Shown: in pieces, positions 16,978 to 26,170 of the stretch
Layout of the letters: every line of letters begins with the position of its first letter
Position numbering within the stretch: the first letter of the stretch is position 1
Assembly: GCA_044326545.1 (NCBI GenBank)
Contig: JBIRBM010000011.1
Span: forward strand, 1 to 63,164
Direction of reading: 5' to 3'
Source: JANWJE01 sp044326545
GTDB taxonomy: Bacteria; Chlamydiota; Chlamydiia; Chlamydiales; Parachlamydiaceae
Length of the DNA stretch: 63,164 bases
The notes under the pieces: model-generated
What the model was told of the DNA's origin: nothing
Databases searched by the model: none
What the model saw: only the letters and a program-made list of their open reading frames with translations
Program-made: the position numbers and the translations under genes

Positions 16978-19338
16978 TTAGAAATTTCCACCGAAGGAAA
17001 AAAAGAATTTTTTAACATCGCTGCGGCTGTGGGCGTTGAGAGGATACCCCATCCCGATTGTGACAGGTGGGATGCTGTCAATCACTTTAAATCGCATTCC
17101 ATAACCAATTGAGGCGCTCATACGACCAAATTCCCATGTTTTTTGTCCCAGATACCCTGCGTCGATGAAGGCGAAAAGCTCCCAGTCTTGTATGATTCGG
17201 CGAACCATTTCGACTGAGTAGAACTGCATGGAAAGTCCTCCGCGGGGCACATCATCGTGGTGAGGATAGTGAGGCCCTAGGCGGTAGGGACGAAAACCAC
17301 GCACCATGAAATCTCCTCCTAAGAAGATTCTTTCGTCTAGCGGAATTGTCTCATACCTTGTCTCCCCGATGGGTTGAATAAAACGAAAATCTGCTCGATA
17401 TTTAATCACTAAGCGGCTTCCAACAGGAAAATAATAGCTATTCATATAGCCAATATTAAAAAAGTGATGGTCTCCTCCAAGCCCCGCATATTCCAAAAAT
17501 AATTTTGAACGAAACCCTTCAGAAGGTTTAATAGGGTGATTTGTTGAATCGTAAGAGAGGGACGTTCCCACTGCTGAAATCAATCCTTGGATATCAGCCT
17601 CTCTTTCTAAATCATTGATATGACTTGCATGATGGTGGAGATCAACAGATCCATTTTTTAAGCGATATTGCAATCCCCAACGTAAGAAAGGATTGATGTC
17701 ATAATTTGCCCGTAAGGCTAAACTGATTGTCTCTAGATCATATTCTTTTGATATGTAGCGGGTCGTAGAATCAGATAAATCGACACCGATAGACCACTTT
17801 GTATCTAAAAAGTAAGGTTTTGTCCATGACAAAGTATAGGTCCGGCTTTTTTGTCCTATCTGAGCACTTAATTGAAGATATTCACCTCCACCTCTTAGTG
17901 CGCGTAAGCCATCGCGCCACATATAGTAGATTCCTTCATGATTAAAATTTCGCTCCGTCACATTAATCCCGGCAAAGAGCTCTTCGACGCTGCTATACCC
18001 CAAGAAAATACTGAATTGGCCTGTATTGGTTTCCTCAACCTCGATGTAAACATCACGGTAGTTGCCTTCTAATAGGGAAGATTCTGTCCCTTTTACGATG
18101 TAGACATTCACATGTTTAAAGTATCCGATATTCGTCAAACGCCGCTCAGTTGCTTTGAGCTTAAGTGTATTGAATATCTCTCCTGGAATCATAAGGGTTT
18201 CATGCAAGATCACGGGTGTTTTTGTTGATGTATTGCCAAAAACACGGATGAGTCCAACACGGAATTGCTCCCCTTCTACAATTTTAAAGCGGACGTTATA
18301 CTGGTATTCTCCCTCTATTAGCTCTGGTTCAAAGTCAATCACTGCATCAATGTGGCCTAAGCGCCCATAAGCATCAGTGATCACTTCAATCGTTTCACGG
18401 ATTCCTTCTAAGGAATAAGGATCGCCTGGACGCACTTCAAATAATTCATCAATTGTTCCATTTTCGATCACACAATTGCCTTCGAATGTAAGCTCACCAA
18501 ATGTATAAAGAGGCCCTTTATTCGCAATAATTGTGACAATAATCCGATTGGTTTTACATGATTCTGTCACATTGATTTCAACGGAGGCGTCTGCATATCC
18601 ATTATTTTGCAAGTCATTTGTGATCACAAGGCGGTCTTGTTGGATCGCATCCTCGTTATAGATCCCAGTTTGGGTATACCAGCTTGTAAACAAGTTGTAT
18701 TTTTTTGTGACCATATCATGCAGAATATGTTTCTGTTCATCATCGGTAAAATTGATGAATTGGATTTCTTGAATTTTTCCTGAACGACCTTCAGTAATAT
18801 CGATTGTGATGGTCACTTCATTTGTTTCTAAATCCACCTGAGTTTGATAATCTAACTGAGCTTCAAAATAACCGTGACTGATATAATAAGCTTTGAGTTT
18901 ATGGAAAGCGAGATTGAAAGCATGTCTTTCGAAAACAGAAAAGCAGCTAATGCCCAATTCTTTTTGGAGCGCACTGGTTTTGATGTGTTGGTTTCCATGC
19001 CAATGAATGGTGCGAATTGAGGGTTTTGGCCAAACGTCAAGTGTGATATTCAGATCTTCACCATCGCAATTAACAGATGGATCGACTCGATCATAATCTT
19101 GCGCTAAGGTTTTAAGATCCTCATCAAAGTTTGCTTGTGAAAAAACTCCTCCTTTTTTTGTCCGTAATCGATTGAGGATGTTATCAGTGTCGCTAACGGC
19201 TCCCGCGTTGGTATGGATGACAATGTCAATGTTTTCAATGAGTTGATCTTCAAACTGTAAGGATTGGGCAACAATGTGATATGGAAGAAAGATAAGCAAA
19301 AAAAACGAAAGAAAAAGAAGTGGCATTTGCTTTGTCAT
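16978..19338 (-). CDS. bamA: Outer membrane protein assembly factor BamA (Omp85)
   Basis: The central pore-forming insertase for outer-membrane beta-barrels. With the start at 19338 it has 786 residues: a signal peptide (MTKQMPLLFLSFFLLIFLPY...), periplasmic POTRA repeats (about 28-420, with typical G-x-x-F and Y-x-x-x-G-Y-x-x-A segments such as YISHGYFEAQL and NNGYADASV) and a C-terminal 16-strand barrel (about 430-786). The lid-lock motif region is seen as FMVRGFRPYRLGP. The protein ends in Phe (FGGNF), the expected C-terminal signature. GAGGT about 8 bases before 19338 and the signal peptide support this start over a frame open to 19383. Confidence 0.95.
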   Translation of the reverse strand: MTKQMPLLFLSFFLLIFLPYHIVAQSLQFEDQLIENIDIVIHTNAGAVSDTDNILNRLRTKKGGVFSQANFDEDLKTLAQDYDRVDPSVNCDGEDLNITLDVWPKPSIRTIHWHGNQHIKTSALQKELGISCFSVFERHAFNLAFHKLKAYYISHGYFEAQLDYQTQVDLETNEVTITIDITEGRSGKIQEIQFINFTDDEQKHILHDMVTKKYNLFTSWYTQTGIYNEDAIQQDRLVITNDLQNNGYADASVEINVTESCKTNRIIVTIIANKGPLYTFGELTFEGNCVIENGTIDELFEVRPGDPYSLEGIRETIEVITDAYGRLGHIDAVIDFEPELIEGEYQYNVRFKIVEGEQFRVGLIRVFGNTSTKTPVILHETLMIPGEIFNTLKLKATERRLTNIGYFKHVNVYIVKGTESSLLEGNYRDVYIEVEETNTGQFSIFLGYSSVEELFAGINVTERNFNHEGIYYMWRDGLRALRGGGEYLQLSAQIGQKSRTYTLSWTKPYFLDTKWSIGVDLSDSTTRYISKEYDLETISLALRANYDINPFLRWGLQYRLKNGSVDLHHHASHINDLEREADIQGLISAVGTSLSYDSTNHPIKPSEGFRSKLFLEYAGLGGDHHFFNIGYMNSYYFPVGSRLVIKYRADFRFIQPIGETRYETIPLDERIFLGGDFMVRGFRPYRLGPHYPHHDDVPRGGLSMQFYSVEMVRRIIQDWELFAFIDAGYLGQKTWEFGRMSASIGYGMRFKVIDSIPPVTIGMGYPLNAHSRSDVKKFFFSFGGNF

Positions 19339-19440
19339 GACATGACCTCGAAGTTGGAAGAAATGGGAATCTCCGTTAATCAAACCTTTTCAAAACGAAA
19401 GGGTAACTGATCATAGGAAAATGGAGGGTATTTTGCAACT

Positions 19441-19530
19441 AGTATATACTCATTCGAACTCAAAGTAGGCATTTTGACAGGGCCAAAGCCTCGGGCTTGA
19501 CAGATCGTTTCTGGGCCCATAGGCTGCTTC
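19441..19530. repeat. Degenerate family E repeat upstream of bamA
   Basis: TATACTCATTCGAACTCAAA resembles the arms at 9944 and 58800, and GGGCCAAAGCCTCGGG recalls the inner part of the long hairpin at 58864-58955. It fills the gap between recR and bamA; pairing is poor, so it is probably a decayed copy. Confidence 0.35.
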
Positions 19531-19546
19531 AATTTGAAAAGAGGTC

Positions 19547-20143
19547 TTAGAATTGATTGCGGCCAGACAGGGCTCGAGCAAGTGTTCCTCCATCGACATA
19601 TTCAAGCGAGCTACCCATTGGAAGACCGAAAGCTAAGCGGGAAATGTGAATAGGGCTATGCTCGAGTTCTTGTTTGAGGTATAGAGCTGTCGCATCTCCT
19701 TCTAGTGTCGAATCTAAAGCAATGACGAGTTCTTTAACATTAAAGGCGGCAATGCGATGTTTTAATTTAGGAATCGAGAGGTGTTCAGGTCCTCGTCTAT
19801 TTAACGGCGAAAGGAGCCCATCAAGAACATGATAAAGCCCCCGATATTCTTGAGTTTCTTCAATCGAGTACACATCGCGAGGGGAAGCAATGACACACAT
19901 CACGTTTGTGTCGCGATGGTGTGATTGGCAAAAAAAGCATCCCTCAAGCCCGATTAAACAGCCGCAATCTTCACATTGCTGAAGCTTTTCCTTTGTTGTG
20001 TGGACAATCGCTGCCAGTTCTTTCAGCTGACTTTCAGGCCATGTGAGTAAATGAAAAGCAAAGCGCTCAGCACTTTTATTTCCAATCCCGGGCAAACGCT
20101 TTAAAATTTGAATGAGTTTTTGTAAATGTTCAGGATAGCGCAT
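19547..20143 (-). CDS. recR: Recombination mediator protein RecR
   Basis: 198 residues. A helix-hairpin-helix (about 10-28, LKRLPGIGNKSAERFAFHLL), a zinc finger with C57, C60, C69 and C72, and a Toprim domain (about 80-175) with DVYSIEET and the Walker-B-like region ending in SRLAFGLPMGSSLEYVD. RecR works with RecF and RecO to load RecA at gapped DNA; recF is also in this window. Gene order recR next to bamA matches Chlamydia as I remember it. Confidence 0.96.
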   Translation of the reverse strand: MRYPEHLQKLIQILKRLPGIGNKSAERFAFHLLTWPESQLKELAAIVHTTKEKLQQCEDCGCLIGLEGCFFCQSHHRDTNVMCVIASPRDVYSIEETQEYRGLYHVLDGLLSPLNRRGPEHLSIPKLKHRIAAFNVKELVIALDSTLEGDATALYLKQELEHSPIHISRLAFGLPMGSSLEYVDGGTLARALSGRNQF

Positions 20144-20342
20144 TTCGTGAATGCCTTGGTATAAAAAGAGTAAAGGAATCTACCAATGTAGCACATTCTG
20201 AAGTTGTTGCGGTATAAAATAATGAAGGAGATATTCAGATTTTTTCTTGACGATCTCATCTTCTTACAAGCTATTGAGAATCTCTCTTGATGTTTTTATT
20301 TATTCCTCTCTCTGCTATGCTTCTTTTTTTAGTTTTATATTT

Positions 20343-20411
20343 AGAGGGCGTCTTAAAACTTCGAGTCCCTATATTCGAGATGATGTTGCTCCAAGTTTTA
20401 AGACACCCTCT
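20343..20411. repeat. Palindromic element with 19-bp inverted ends upstream of fabH
   Basis: AGAGGGCGTCTTAAAACTT and AAGTTTTAAGACACCCTCT are inverted repeats with one mismatch around a 31-base centre. It lies 31 bases upstream of fabH, so it may affect expression of the fab operon. The TTAAAACTT part resembles family D ends. The remainder of the 20144-20441 gap shows no gene I trust. Confidence 0.65.
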
Positions 20412-20441
20412 TATCAGCCCCTTTCTTAAGGAGACCTCTTC

Positions 20442-21440
20442 ATGAAGCAACCTTTAAAAGCCCGTATTATAGGGCTTGGATCATACCTTCCTGAAAAAAT
20501 TTTAACAAATCAAGATCTTGAAAAAATGGTGGAAACCTCTGATGAGTGGATTGTTTCGCGAACGGGGATGCGTGAGCGACGCATTGCCAGCAGCAGTGAA
20601 TTTCCCTCCGATATGGGGGCTAAAGCAGCTGCCGTAGCCCTGGCTTCAGCAGGTCTAAAAGCAGAAGAGGTCGATTTAATTGTTGTGGCCACAATGAGTC
20701 CTGACTATCTCTCACCCAGTACGGCAAGTTTAATTCAAGCAAAACTTGGAGCTGATAAGGCTGCTGCATTTGATGTCCAGGCGGCATGCACCGGATTTTT
20801 ATATGCCCTATCAACAGCTAAAGCTTTTATTGAATCGGGGATTCACCAAAACGTTTTAGTGATTGCCACTGAAAAAATGTCAGCTTTTATTGATTACTCA
20901 GATAGGGGAACATGTATTCTTTTTGGAGATGGTGCTGCAGCTGCCGTGTTGATGGCTGAAGGGGCAGGATTCTCTATCGATAGTCTCTGTTTGGGTTCTG
21001 ACGGTCAATTAGCCGGTTTAGTGATGATTCCTGCTGGCGGATCTCGCCAACCAGCGACATGTGAAACAGTTCAAAAAAGATTGCATTTTTTTCAAATGTC
21101 TGGTAGCGAGGTGTTTAAACATGCTGTTAGAAGAATGAGTGCTGCTGCCTGCCAGTGTCTTGCTAAAGCCGGATTAGAACAGCGCGATATGAGTTGGCTT
21201 GTTCCCCATCAAGCAAATAAACGCATCATTGATGCGATAGGGAAAAATTTTGAGATTCCTGAAGAAAGAGTGTATAAAACAGTGGATAAATATGGCAATA
21301 CTTCAGCTTCGAGCATTGGGATTGCTTTGCATGAATTGATTCTGAGCAAAGAAATCAAGGAGGGGGAGCATCTTCTCCTCACAGCCTTTGGAGGAGGATT
21401 GACATGGGGCGCTGCAATTTTAACGAAAGTAAGAGGATAG
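20442..21440 (+). CDS. fabH: 3-oxoacyl-ACP synthase III (FabH)
   Basis: Starts type II fatty-acid synthesis by condensing acetyl-CoA with malonyl-ACP. 332 residues. The nucleophile C116 lies in QAACTGFLYAL, the catalytic His in VPHQANKRI and the Asn in YGNTSASSI, completing the Cys-His-Asn triad. The N-terminal GLGSYLPEKILTN and DEWIVSRTGM are family hallmarks. AAGGAGA ahead of the ATG is a strong ribosome site. First gene of the fabH-fabD-fabG-acpP set, the order found in Chlamydia. Confidence 0.96.
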   Translation: MKQPLKARIIGLGSYLPEKILTNQDLEKMVETSDEWIVSRTGMRERRIASSSEFPSDMGAKAAAVALASAGLKAEEVDLIVVATMSPDYLSPSTASLIQAKLGADKAAAFDVQAACTGFLYALSTAKAFIESGIHQNVLVIATEKMSAFIDYSDRGTCILFGDGAAAAVLMAEGAGFSIDSLCLGSDGQLAGLVMIPAGGSRQPATCETVQKRLHFFQMSGSEVFKHAVRRMSAAACQCLAKAGLEQRDMSWLVPHQANKRIIDAIGKNFEIPEERVYKTVDKYGNTSASSIGIALHELILSKEIKEGEHLLLTAFGGGLTWGAAILTKVRG

Positions 21441-21442
21441 AG

Positions 21443-22399
21443 ATGAAGCATACATTCAAACGGATCGCCTTTCTTTTTCCGGGACAAGGATCGCAATACC
21501 CTGGAATGGCTCAAGATTTCTTTGAAAATTTTTCTGCCGCCCGCTTGGCTTTCGAAGAAGCGGATGATCTTCTTAGGTGTCCAATTTCTCAGATGATTCG
21601 GAAGGGCTCTGAAAAAGAATTAACCGAGACAAAAAATAGCCAGATCGCCATCTATATTGCAAGCATTGCCATTTTAAGAGTTGTTAATGAGCTTTATGAA
21701 CTCACACCATTTGTTTGCGCAGGATTAAGCCTTGGCGAATATACAGCTCTTACAGCTGCTGGATGGCTTTCTTTCAAGGAAACATTGCCGCTTGTCCAAT
21801 ATCGCGGTCAATTTATGAATGAAGCTTGCGAATCAGTCAAAGGAACAATGGCTGTTGTGACGGGGCTAGAAGCTGCCATTGTAGAGAAATGCGTGAAGGA
21901 ACTGAATCTGCCTCATGATTTGTGGGTTGCTAATTTTAACTGTCCTGGGCAAATTGTGATTTCAGGAACAATGAAGGGGATAGAAGCTGGGACAGCTGCA
22001 TTAAAGCAGTATCAACCTAAGCGCGTTTTACCCCTTCAAGTTCATGGGGCTTTCCATAGCGGTTTAATGGAGATGGCTCGGGAAAAATTAGCTGTTTATA
22101 TTCAACGTGCGCCAATTGAGCAGGGATTCGCTCGGCTTGTGATGAATGTGCCGGGCACAATTGTTCAGGATGTTGAAAGCGTCCGGCGAAATTTAATCGA
22201 TCAAGTCACCTCTGCTGTTTATTGGGAGGCAGGAATTAGGGCGATGGAAGAGGAGGGCGTTGATTTATATATTGAGTTTGGTCCTGGCAAAACATTATCG
22301 GGAATGAATAAGCGCATTGGTGTAAAAGCACCCATTATGTCGATTGAAAAAGTTGAAGATTTAGACCGACTCTCTCAACTAGAAAAGAATAAGGAATAG
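21443..22399 (+). CDS. fabD: Malonyl-CoA:ACP transacylase (FabD)
   Basis: Loads malonate onto ACP. 318 residues from the ATG at 21443, which follows AGAGGATAGAG and begins with the family-typical KRIAFLFPGQGSQYPGM; an ATG at 21404 overlaps fabH and adds non-family residues. The nucleophile is S96 in GLSLGEYTAL, with Leu in place of the more common His before it, a variant also known elsewhere. The second catalytic residue is in VHGAFHSGLM. It lies 2 bases after fabH and before fabG. Confidence 0.95.
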   Translation: MKHTFKRIAFLFPGQGSQYPGMAQDFFENFSAARLAFEEADDLLRCPISQMIRKGSEKELTETKNSQIAIYIASIAILRVVNELYELTPFVCAGLSLGEYTALTAAGWLSFKETLPLVQYRGQFMNEACESVKGTMAVVTGLEAAIVEKCVKELNLPHDLWVANFNCPGQIVISGTMKGIEAGTAALKQYQPKRVLPLQVHGAFHSGLMEMAREKLAVYIQRAPIEQGFARLVMNVPGTIVQDVESVRRNLIDQVTSAVYWEAGIRAMEEEGVDLYIEFGPGKTLSGMNKRIGVKAPIMSIEKVEDLDRLSQLEKNKE

Positions 22400-22401
22400 A
22401 G

Positions 22402-23154
22402 ATGAATCAATTATTGACTAATCAAGTTGCCATTGTCACAGGCGGGAATGCTGGAATTGGTAAAGCAATTGCCTTTAAATTAGCTGAGGATGGGGCAAAA
22501 GTCGCCATTATGGGGACAAATTCAGAAGCCGGTCATTTGACTGTGGCAGAAATTAAGGAGGCAATTCCTTCATCTGATGTTCGCTTTTACAAAGTGGATG
22601 TTTCATTAACTTCAGCTGTTGATGAAGCGGTGAGGTTAGTTGTCGATCAATTTGGTAAAATTGATCTTTTGGTTAATAATGCGGGGATTACAGCAGATCA
22701 GTTGCTCATGAAAATGTCTGAAGAAGATTGGGATCGTGTCATTACGGTTAACCTTAAGTCTTGTTATAATACTTGCCATGCAGTTGTCAGACCAATGATG
22801 AAGGCTAGAAAAGGAAAAATTATCAATGTCAGCTCTGTTGTTGGGTTAATTGGCAATCCTGGGCAAACAAATTATGCAGCTTCAAAAGCCGGAATGATTG
22901 GTTTTTCAAAAGCTTTGGCAAAAGAATTAGCTTCCCGTCATATTTTGGTCAATTGTGTCGCTCCCGGATTTATTAGCACTAAAATGACCGATGCTTTGAC
23001 GGAGAGTCAAAAAGAAGTCATCATCGATCAAATTCCGTTGAAACGGTTAGGGGAAGCGTCTGAAGTGGCCCATGCTGTTTGGTTTTTGGCAAGTCCTCTG
23101 TGTCTCTATATGACTGGACAGGTGATCACAATTGACGGGGGGATGGTCATGTAG
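22402..23154 (+). CDS. fabG: 3-oxoacyl-ACP reductase (FabG)
   Basis: NADPH-dependent short-chain reductase of fatty-acid elongation. 250 residues with the Rossmann motif TGGNAGIG (13-20), NNAG (92-95), catalytic S144/S145, Y158 and K162 (YAASK), and the C-terminal ITIDGGMVM typical of FabG. It follows fabD by 2 bases, indicating translational coupling. A gap of about 260 bases separates it from acpP. Confidence 0.95.
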   Translation: MNQLLTNQVAIVTGGNAGIGKAIAFKLAEDGAKVAIMGTNSEAGHLTVAEIKEAIPSSDVRFYKVDVSLTSAVDEAVRLVVDQFGKIDLLVNNAGITADQLLMKMSEEDWDRVITVNLKSCYNTCHAVVRPMMKARKGKIINVSSVVGLIGNPGQTNYAASKAGMIGFSKALAKELASRHILVNCVAPGFISTKMTDALTESQKEVIIDQIPLKRLGEASEVAHAVWFLASPLCLYMTGQVITIDGGMVM

Positions 23155-23414
23155 GAGGCGAGGCAAAATACTTGATCGACTGATTAGACTTCTTTTTCAA
23201 CGAAATCCGGTTTGCAAAGAACTCTATTCAACAGACTTGTTTTTATCACTTGATTTAAAATGATAAATTTTAAGAAAATCAATCACTTATTGAAGATATA
23301 AATTCGATTTTTGTGCACTGTTTGCATGAGATCGAAAAAAAAAGAATGGCCATTTGGGCGAATGTCTTAGGCATTTCAAAAAGAGTGGCTCAAATCTCAG
23401 AAAAGGATATAAAG

Positions 23415-23648
23415 ATGTCGATAGAACAAGAAGTTATAGATATTGTTGTTGAACAATTAGGGGTTGATAAGGATGATGTGACAGTTGATAAGTCTTTTGT
23501 TGAAGATTTAAATGCAGATTCTTTAGATCTTACAGAGCTCATCATGACTTTTGAAGAGCGTTTTGGTTGTGAAATTTCTCAAGAAGATGCTGAGAAACTG
23601 AAAGCTGTTCGTGATGTGATTAACTATTTAGAAAAGCGAAAAGTGTAA
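23415..23648 (+). CDS. acpP: Acyl carrier protein
   Basis: 77 residues; an acidic four-helix protein with the phosphopantetheine serine S36 in the DSLD motif (NADSLDLTELIM). The open frame extends back to 23313, but the extra N-terminal segment is basic and unlike ACP, and AAAAGGAT before the ATG at 23415 settles the start. The 260-base gap before it is AT-rich and probably holds a separate promoter, as acpP is often expressed apart from fabG. The modifying enzyme AcpS is encoded at 33532-33900. Confidence 0.95.
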   Translation: MSIEQEVIDIVVEQLGVDKDDVTVDKSFVEDLNADSLDLTELIMTFEERFGCEISQEDAEKLKAVRDVINYLEKRKV

Positions 23649-23663
23649 TTTATCATTCTCTAT

Positions 23664-23701
23664 AATCGCAAGCAAGTCATAGACGTCTTGCGATTTTCTC
23701 T
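23664..23701 (+). terminator. Rho-independent terminator after acpP
   Basis: AATCGCAAG and CTTGCGATT form a perfect 9-bp stem around a 14-base loop, followed by TTCTCT. It sits 15 bases after the acpP stop, between two convergent operons. Confidence 0.75.
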
Positions 23702-23718
23702 CCCTGAGGCTGTGATGC

Positions 23719-23753
23719 AGCCCAAATAGCTCTTCCGGTGCGTAAGGCGAGTC
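23719..23753. repeat. Single arm of a family A palindrome
   Basis: AGCCCAAATAGCTCT followed by GGTGCGTAAGGCGAGT matches the right half of the complete element at 47373-47451. A small hairpin GGCTG/CAGCC precedes it. It borders the stop codon of the PutP-type gene. Confidence 0.5.
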
Positions 23754-23754
23754 T

Positions 23755-25191
23755 CTAAATCTCTTGCAAATTTTTTTTATTTGTCCATTTTGAAACGAAA
23801 TAGATGGAAAGCCCGCTTAAAATAAAGGCTGGAATCATCGGAAGAATTTCGTATTTTGTTAAGATGGGATTCAAAGTTGACCATGTCATCGAGATGAGGG
23901 TTCCTATCACAATTCCTGCAATTGCTCCATGACGATTGACTGTTTTCGAATATAAACTCATGAGAACTAAAGGTCCAAATGCGCTTCCTAATCCGGACCA
24001 AGAATAAAGGACTGTATCAAGCACTGTTGTACTTCGATTAAATGCTAAAAATAAAGCGACTAATGAGATGAGGACAACACTCATTTTTGAGAACAAAAGA
24101 ATTTTCCTGTCAGAGGGCGGATATCGATGAAAAGGAACGTAAAGGTCTTCGCTCATCATTGATCCACAAACTAAAATTTGAGAGTCCATCGTGGATAGAT
24201 TGGCGGCAATAATTGCACATAAGATAAAGCCTCCAATAAAAGGATGAAAAAGATCTTTGACCATTTCGATAAAGACAAGTTCCGGTTTTGCTAACCCTTG
24301 AGGGAAGTAAGCGATGGCCACTACCCCAACGAATGCGGCGGCCGTTAATGTAATCAGCTGCCATGACATTCCAAGCCATTTAGACTTGCTCATTTCATTA
24401 ACATCTCGAATGCCCATAAATTTTGTAATAATATGCGGCATACCAAAATAGCCCATTCCCCATCCTAATGCGAGAGAGCATATAATAAAGTAGGCGTCAA
24501 AACTAGCTTCAGGAATAAACGAGAGAGAGATTCCTTGATTTTCTGCCGCAGTTTTTATCTCCTGCCATCCATCAATTTTTGAGTAGGCCATAAATGGGAC
24601 GATCAAAAGCATGAGTAAAAGAAAAATGCCTTGAAAAAGGTCTGTCCAAGCAACAGTTGTAAACCCTCCAACGAATGTATAGCTCACAACAACAAATAAA
24701 GCGATTGATAATCCAATAAAATAATCAAGTCCAAAAATGGATTCGAATAGATTACCCATGGCAATCAAACCAGCAGATAAATAGTGAGTCAAAAAAATCA
24801 CCATGACCAACGCGCTAATCACGCGAATCCTTCCAGAGGTGTCGTTAAATCGCTTTTCAAAGAAAGAAGAGAGAGTATAGCAATTGTACTGTTCTGTCAT
24901 AGAGCGTAATCTAGGAGCGACAAATTGCCAATTAAGATACATGCCTGCTAGAAGTCCCAATCCAATCCAAATACGAGATAATCCGAGGATGAAAATACTC
25001 ATCGGGAATGCCATAAAAAGCCATGCGCTCATATCGCTTGCGTGGGCCGAAAGAGCCACAAGCCAGAAGCTTAAGGATCGATTCCCCATAATAAAATCGG
25101 AAGAAGTTGTTTGCTTCTTGTGAAAGATTAACCCCATAGTAAGAAGAAGGCTAAAATAAATGACAAAGGCTGCAAGAATTGATAGATGCAT
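23755..25191 (-). CDS. putP: Sodium/proline symporter family (SSS) transporter
   Basis: 478 residues with about 13 hydrophobic helices of the sodium:solute symporter (LeuT-fold) family. PutP-like segments include GNRSLSFWLVALSAHASDMSAWLFMAFPM near the N-terminus, the G-x-x-T-V-A-W-T-D stretch and NLSTMDSQILVCGS (sodium-site region). Proline is the likely substrate, but the family also carries other solutes. It is the last gene of a four-gene minus-strand operon, 7 bases after a HAMP sensor gene. From memory, this gene and the HAMP gene are not found between acpP and the cyclic-nucleotide gene in Chlamydia. Confidence 0.85.
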   Translation of the reverse strand: MHLSILAAFVIYFSLLLTMGLIFHKKQTTSSDFIMGNRSLSFWLVALSAHASDMSAWLFMAFPMSIFILGLSRIWIGLGLLAGMYLNWQFVAPRLRSMTEQYNCYTLSSFFEKRFNDTSGRIRVISALVMVIFLTHYLSAGLIAMGNLFESIFGLDYFIGLSIALFVVVSYTFVGGFTTVAWTDLFQGIFLLLMLLIVPFMAYSKIDGWQEIKTAAENQGISLSFIPEASFDAYFIICSLALGWGMGYFGMPHIITKFMGIRDVNEMSKSKWLGMSWQLITLTAAAFVGVVAIAYFPQGLAKPELVFIEMVKDLFHPFIGGFILCAIIAANLSTMDSQILVCGSMMSEDLYVPFHRYPPSDRKILLFSKMSVVLISLVALFLAFNRSTTVLDTVLYSWSGLGSAFGPLVLMSLYSKTVNRHGAIAGIVIGTLISMTWSTLNPILTKYEILPMIPAFILSGLSIYFVSKWTNKKNLQEI

Positions 25192-25198
25192 AATGTTT

Positions 25199-26170
25199 TT
25201 ACTTAATTTTTACCTGTAATCCGATGATTTTAAAATTGTGTTTAATATGCTGCTTCTTTGCTAGGAATGTCAATTCATTCGTGAGCATGAGCTGAATCGC
25301 ATCCAATCCATCTTTAGAAAAATGGCGCAGGACCCTCGAAAACCATTCCTCAATTACTTCTGGGCTTTTAAAATGATCGATGACGCTGCTGTTATATAGA
25401 AAGATCATATCGAGATTTTCTATTGGAATTCCTTGGCTGTCCCCTTTAATCAAACGGCAGTTATTCATCGACCATACTAAAGGAGGGAATAATGTATGTG
25501 CATGGTACCTCAAACGATGATATTGATCAATAAATTGGCATTCAATAAAAGGAATGCCGTTCCTTTCTTCTTTTGAGGCATGAGCCAATTGATTTAAATT
25601 AAATAATCCTTGAAATCCCGGCTCTTGTGATTCAAGGAAGGTGAAAATTAATCCGTTGTAGTCGAGACGGTCAATTTTTAGAAATAATCCTTTTTGCAAG
25701 GGTGATTGAGGAACTGCGATTAATCGCATAGTCAAATAAGGGTTCGTAAAGTCTTCAATCACTTTTTGAAGCATATAATATTCGAGCAGAAGGGAACACT
25801 CATACTCTCCGTACATTCTTTCACGGATTAAGGAGCTTTCTTTTAATCGACTCATATGTTCTACAAGGCATTGGCTCATCGTATTTAATGTTTGAGCCAA
25901 CTCTTTTATTTCTCTTGGCCCTTTTACATGGATATTGGCTTCATAGTCACCCGCTGCAATTTGCAGAGCAGCTTGATTCAACTGTCTAACTGGCTTGCTG
26001 ATTCGATCTGCGATCAGGTAGACAGCCCCTATTCCAAGGACAAGAATAATCAAAGATCCTATTAAAAGGATTTCTCTTGACAAATGGAAATAGAAAAAGA
26101 ATGAGTCAAAAAAGATAAAAGCGATTAAAACAGGCAGTAGAAGACAGAGCAAGCGGGTACGGATCGTCAT
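25199..26170 (-). CDS. HAMP-domain membrane protein with degenerate SpoIIE/PP2C-like domain
   Basis: 323 residues. Two hydrophobic helices (about 8-28 and 33-52) separated by a very short loop lead into a HAMP domain (about 50-105, RISKPVRQLNQAALQIAAGDYE). The C-terminal 200 residues follow the layout of SpoIIE/RsbU phosphatases, with a counterpart of the family's Y-x-x-A-G-H-x-P-P strand (LRYHAHTLFPPLVW) and an I-F-L-Y-N-S strand where active enzymes have a metal-binding T-D-G. The metal aspartates are not visible, so it is probably inactive and may bind rather than cleave. Start and stop are tightly packed with its neighbours (4-base overlap with the cyclic-nucleotide gene), pointing to one signalling unit. 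Confidence 0.7.
   Translation of the reverse strand: MTIRTRLLCLLLPVLIAFIFFDSFFFYFHLSREILLIGSLIILVLGIGAVYLIADRISKPVRQLNQAALQIAAGDYEANIHVKGPREIKELAQTLNTMSQCLVEHMSRLKESSLIRERMYGEYECSLLLEYYMLQKVIEDFTNPYLTMRLIAVPQSPLQKGLFLKIDRLDYNGLIFTFLESQEPGFQGLFNLNQLAHASKEERNGIPFIECQFIDQYHRLRYHAHTLFPPLVWSMNNCRLIKGDSQGIPIENLDMIFLYNSSVIDHFKSPEVIEEWFSRVLRHFSKDGLDAIQLMLTNELTFLAKKQHIKHNFKIIGLQVKIK

Noticed and set aside
20247..20429. 60-codon plus-strand frame before fabH
   Set aside because: It overlaps the palindrome at 20343-20411, has no clear ribosome site and no family features.
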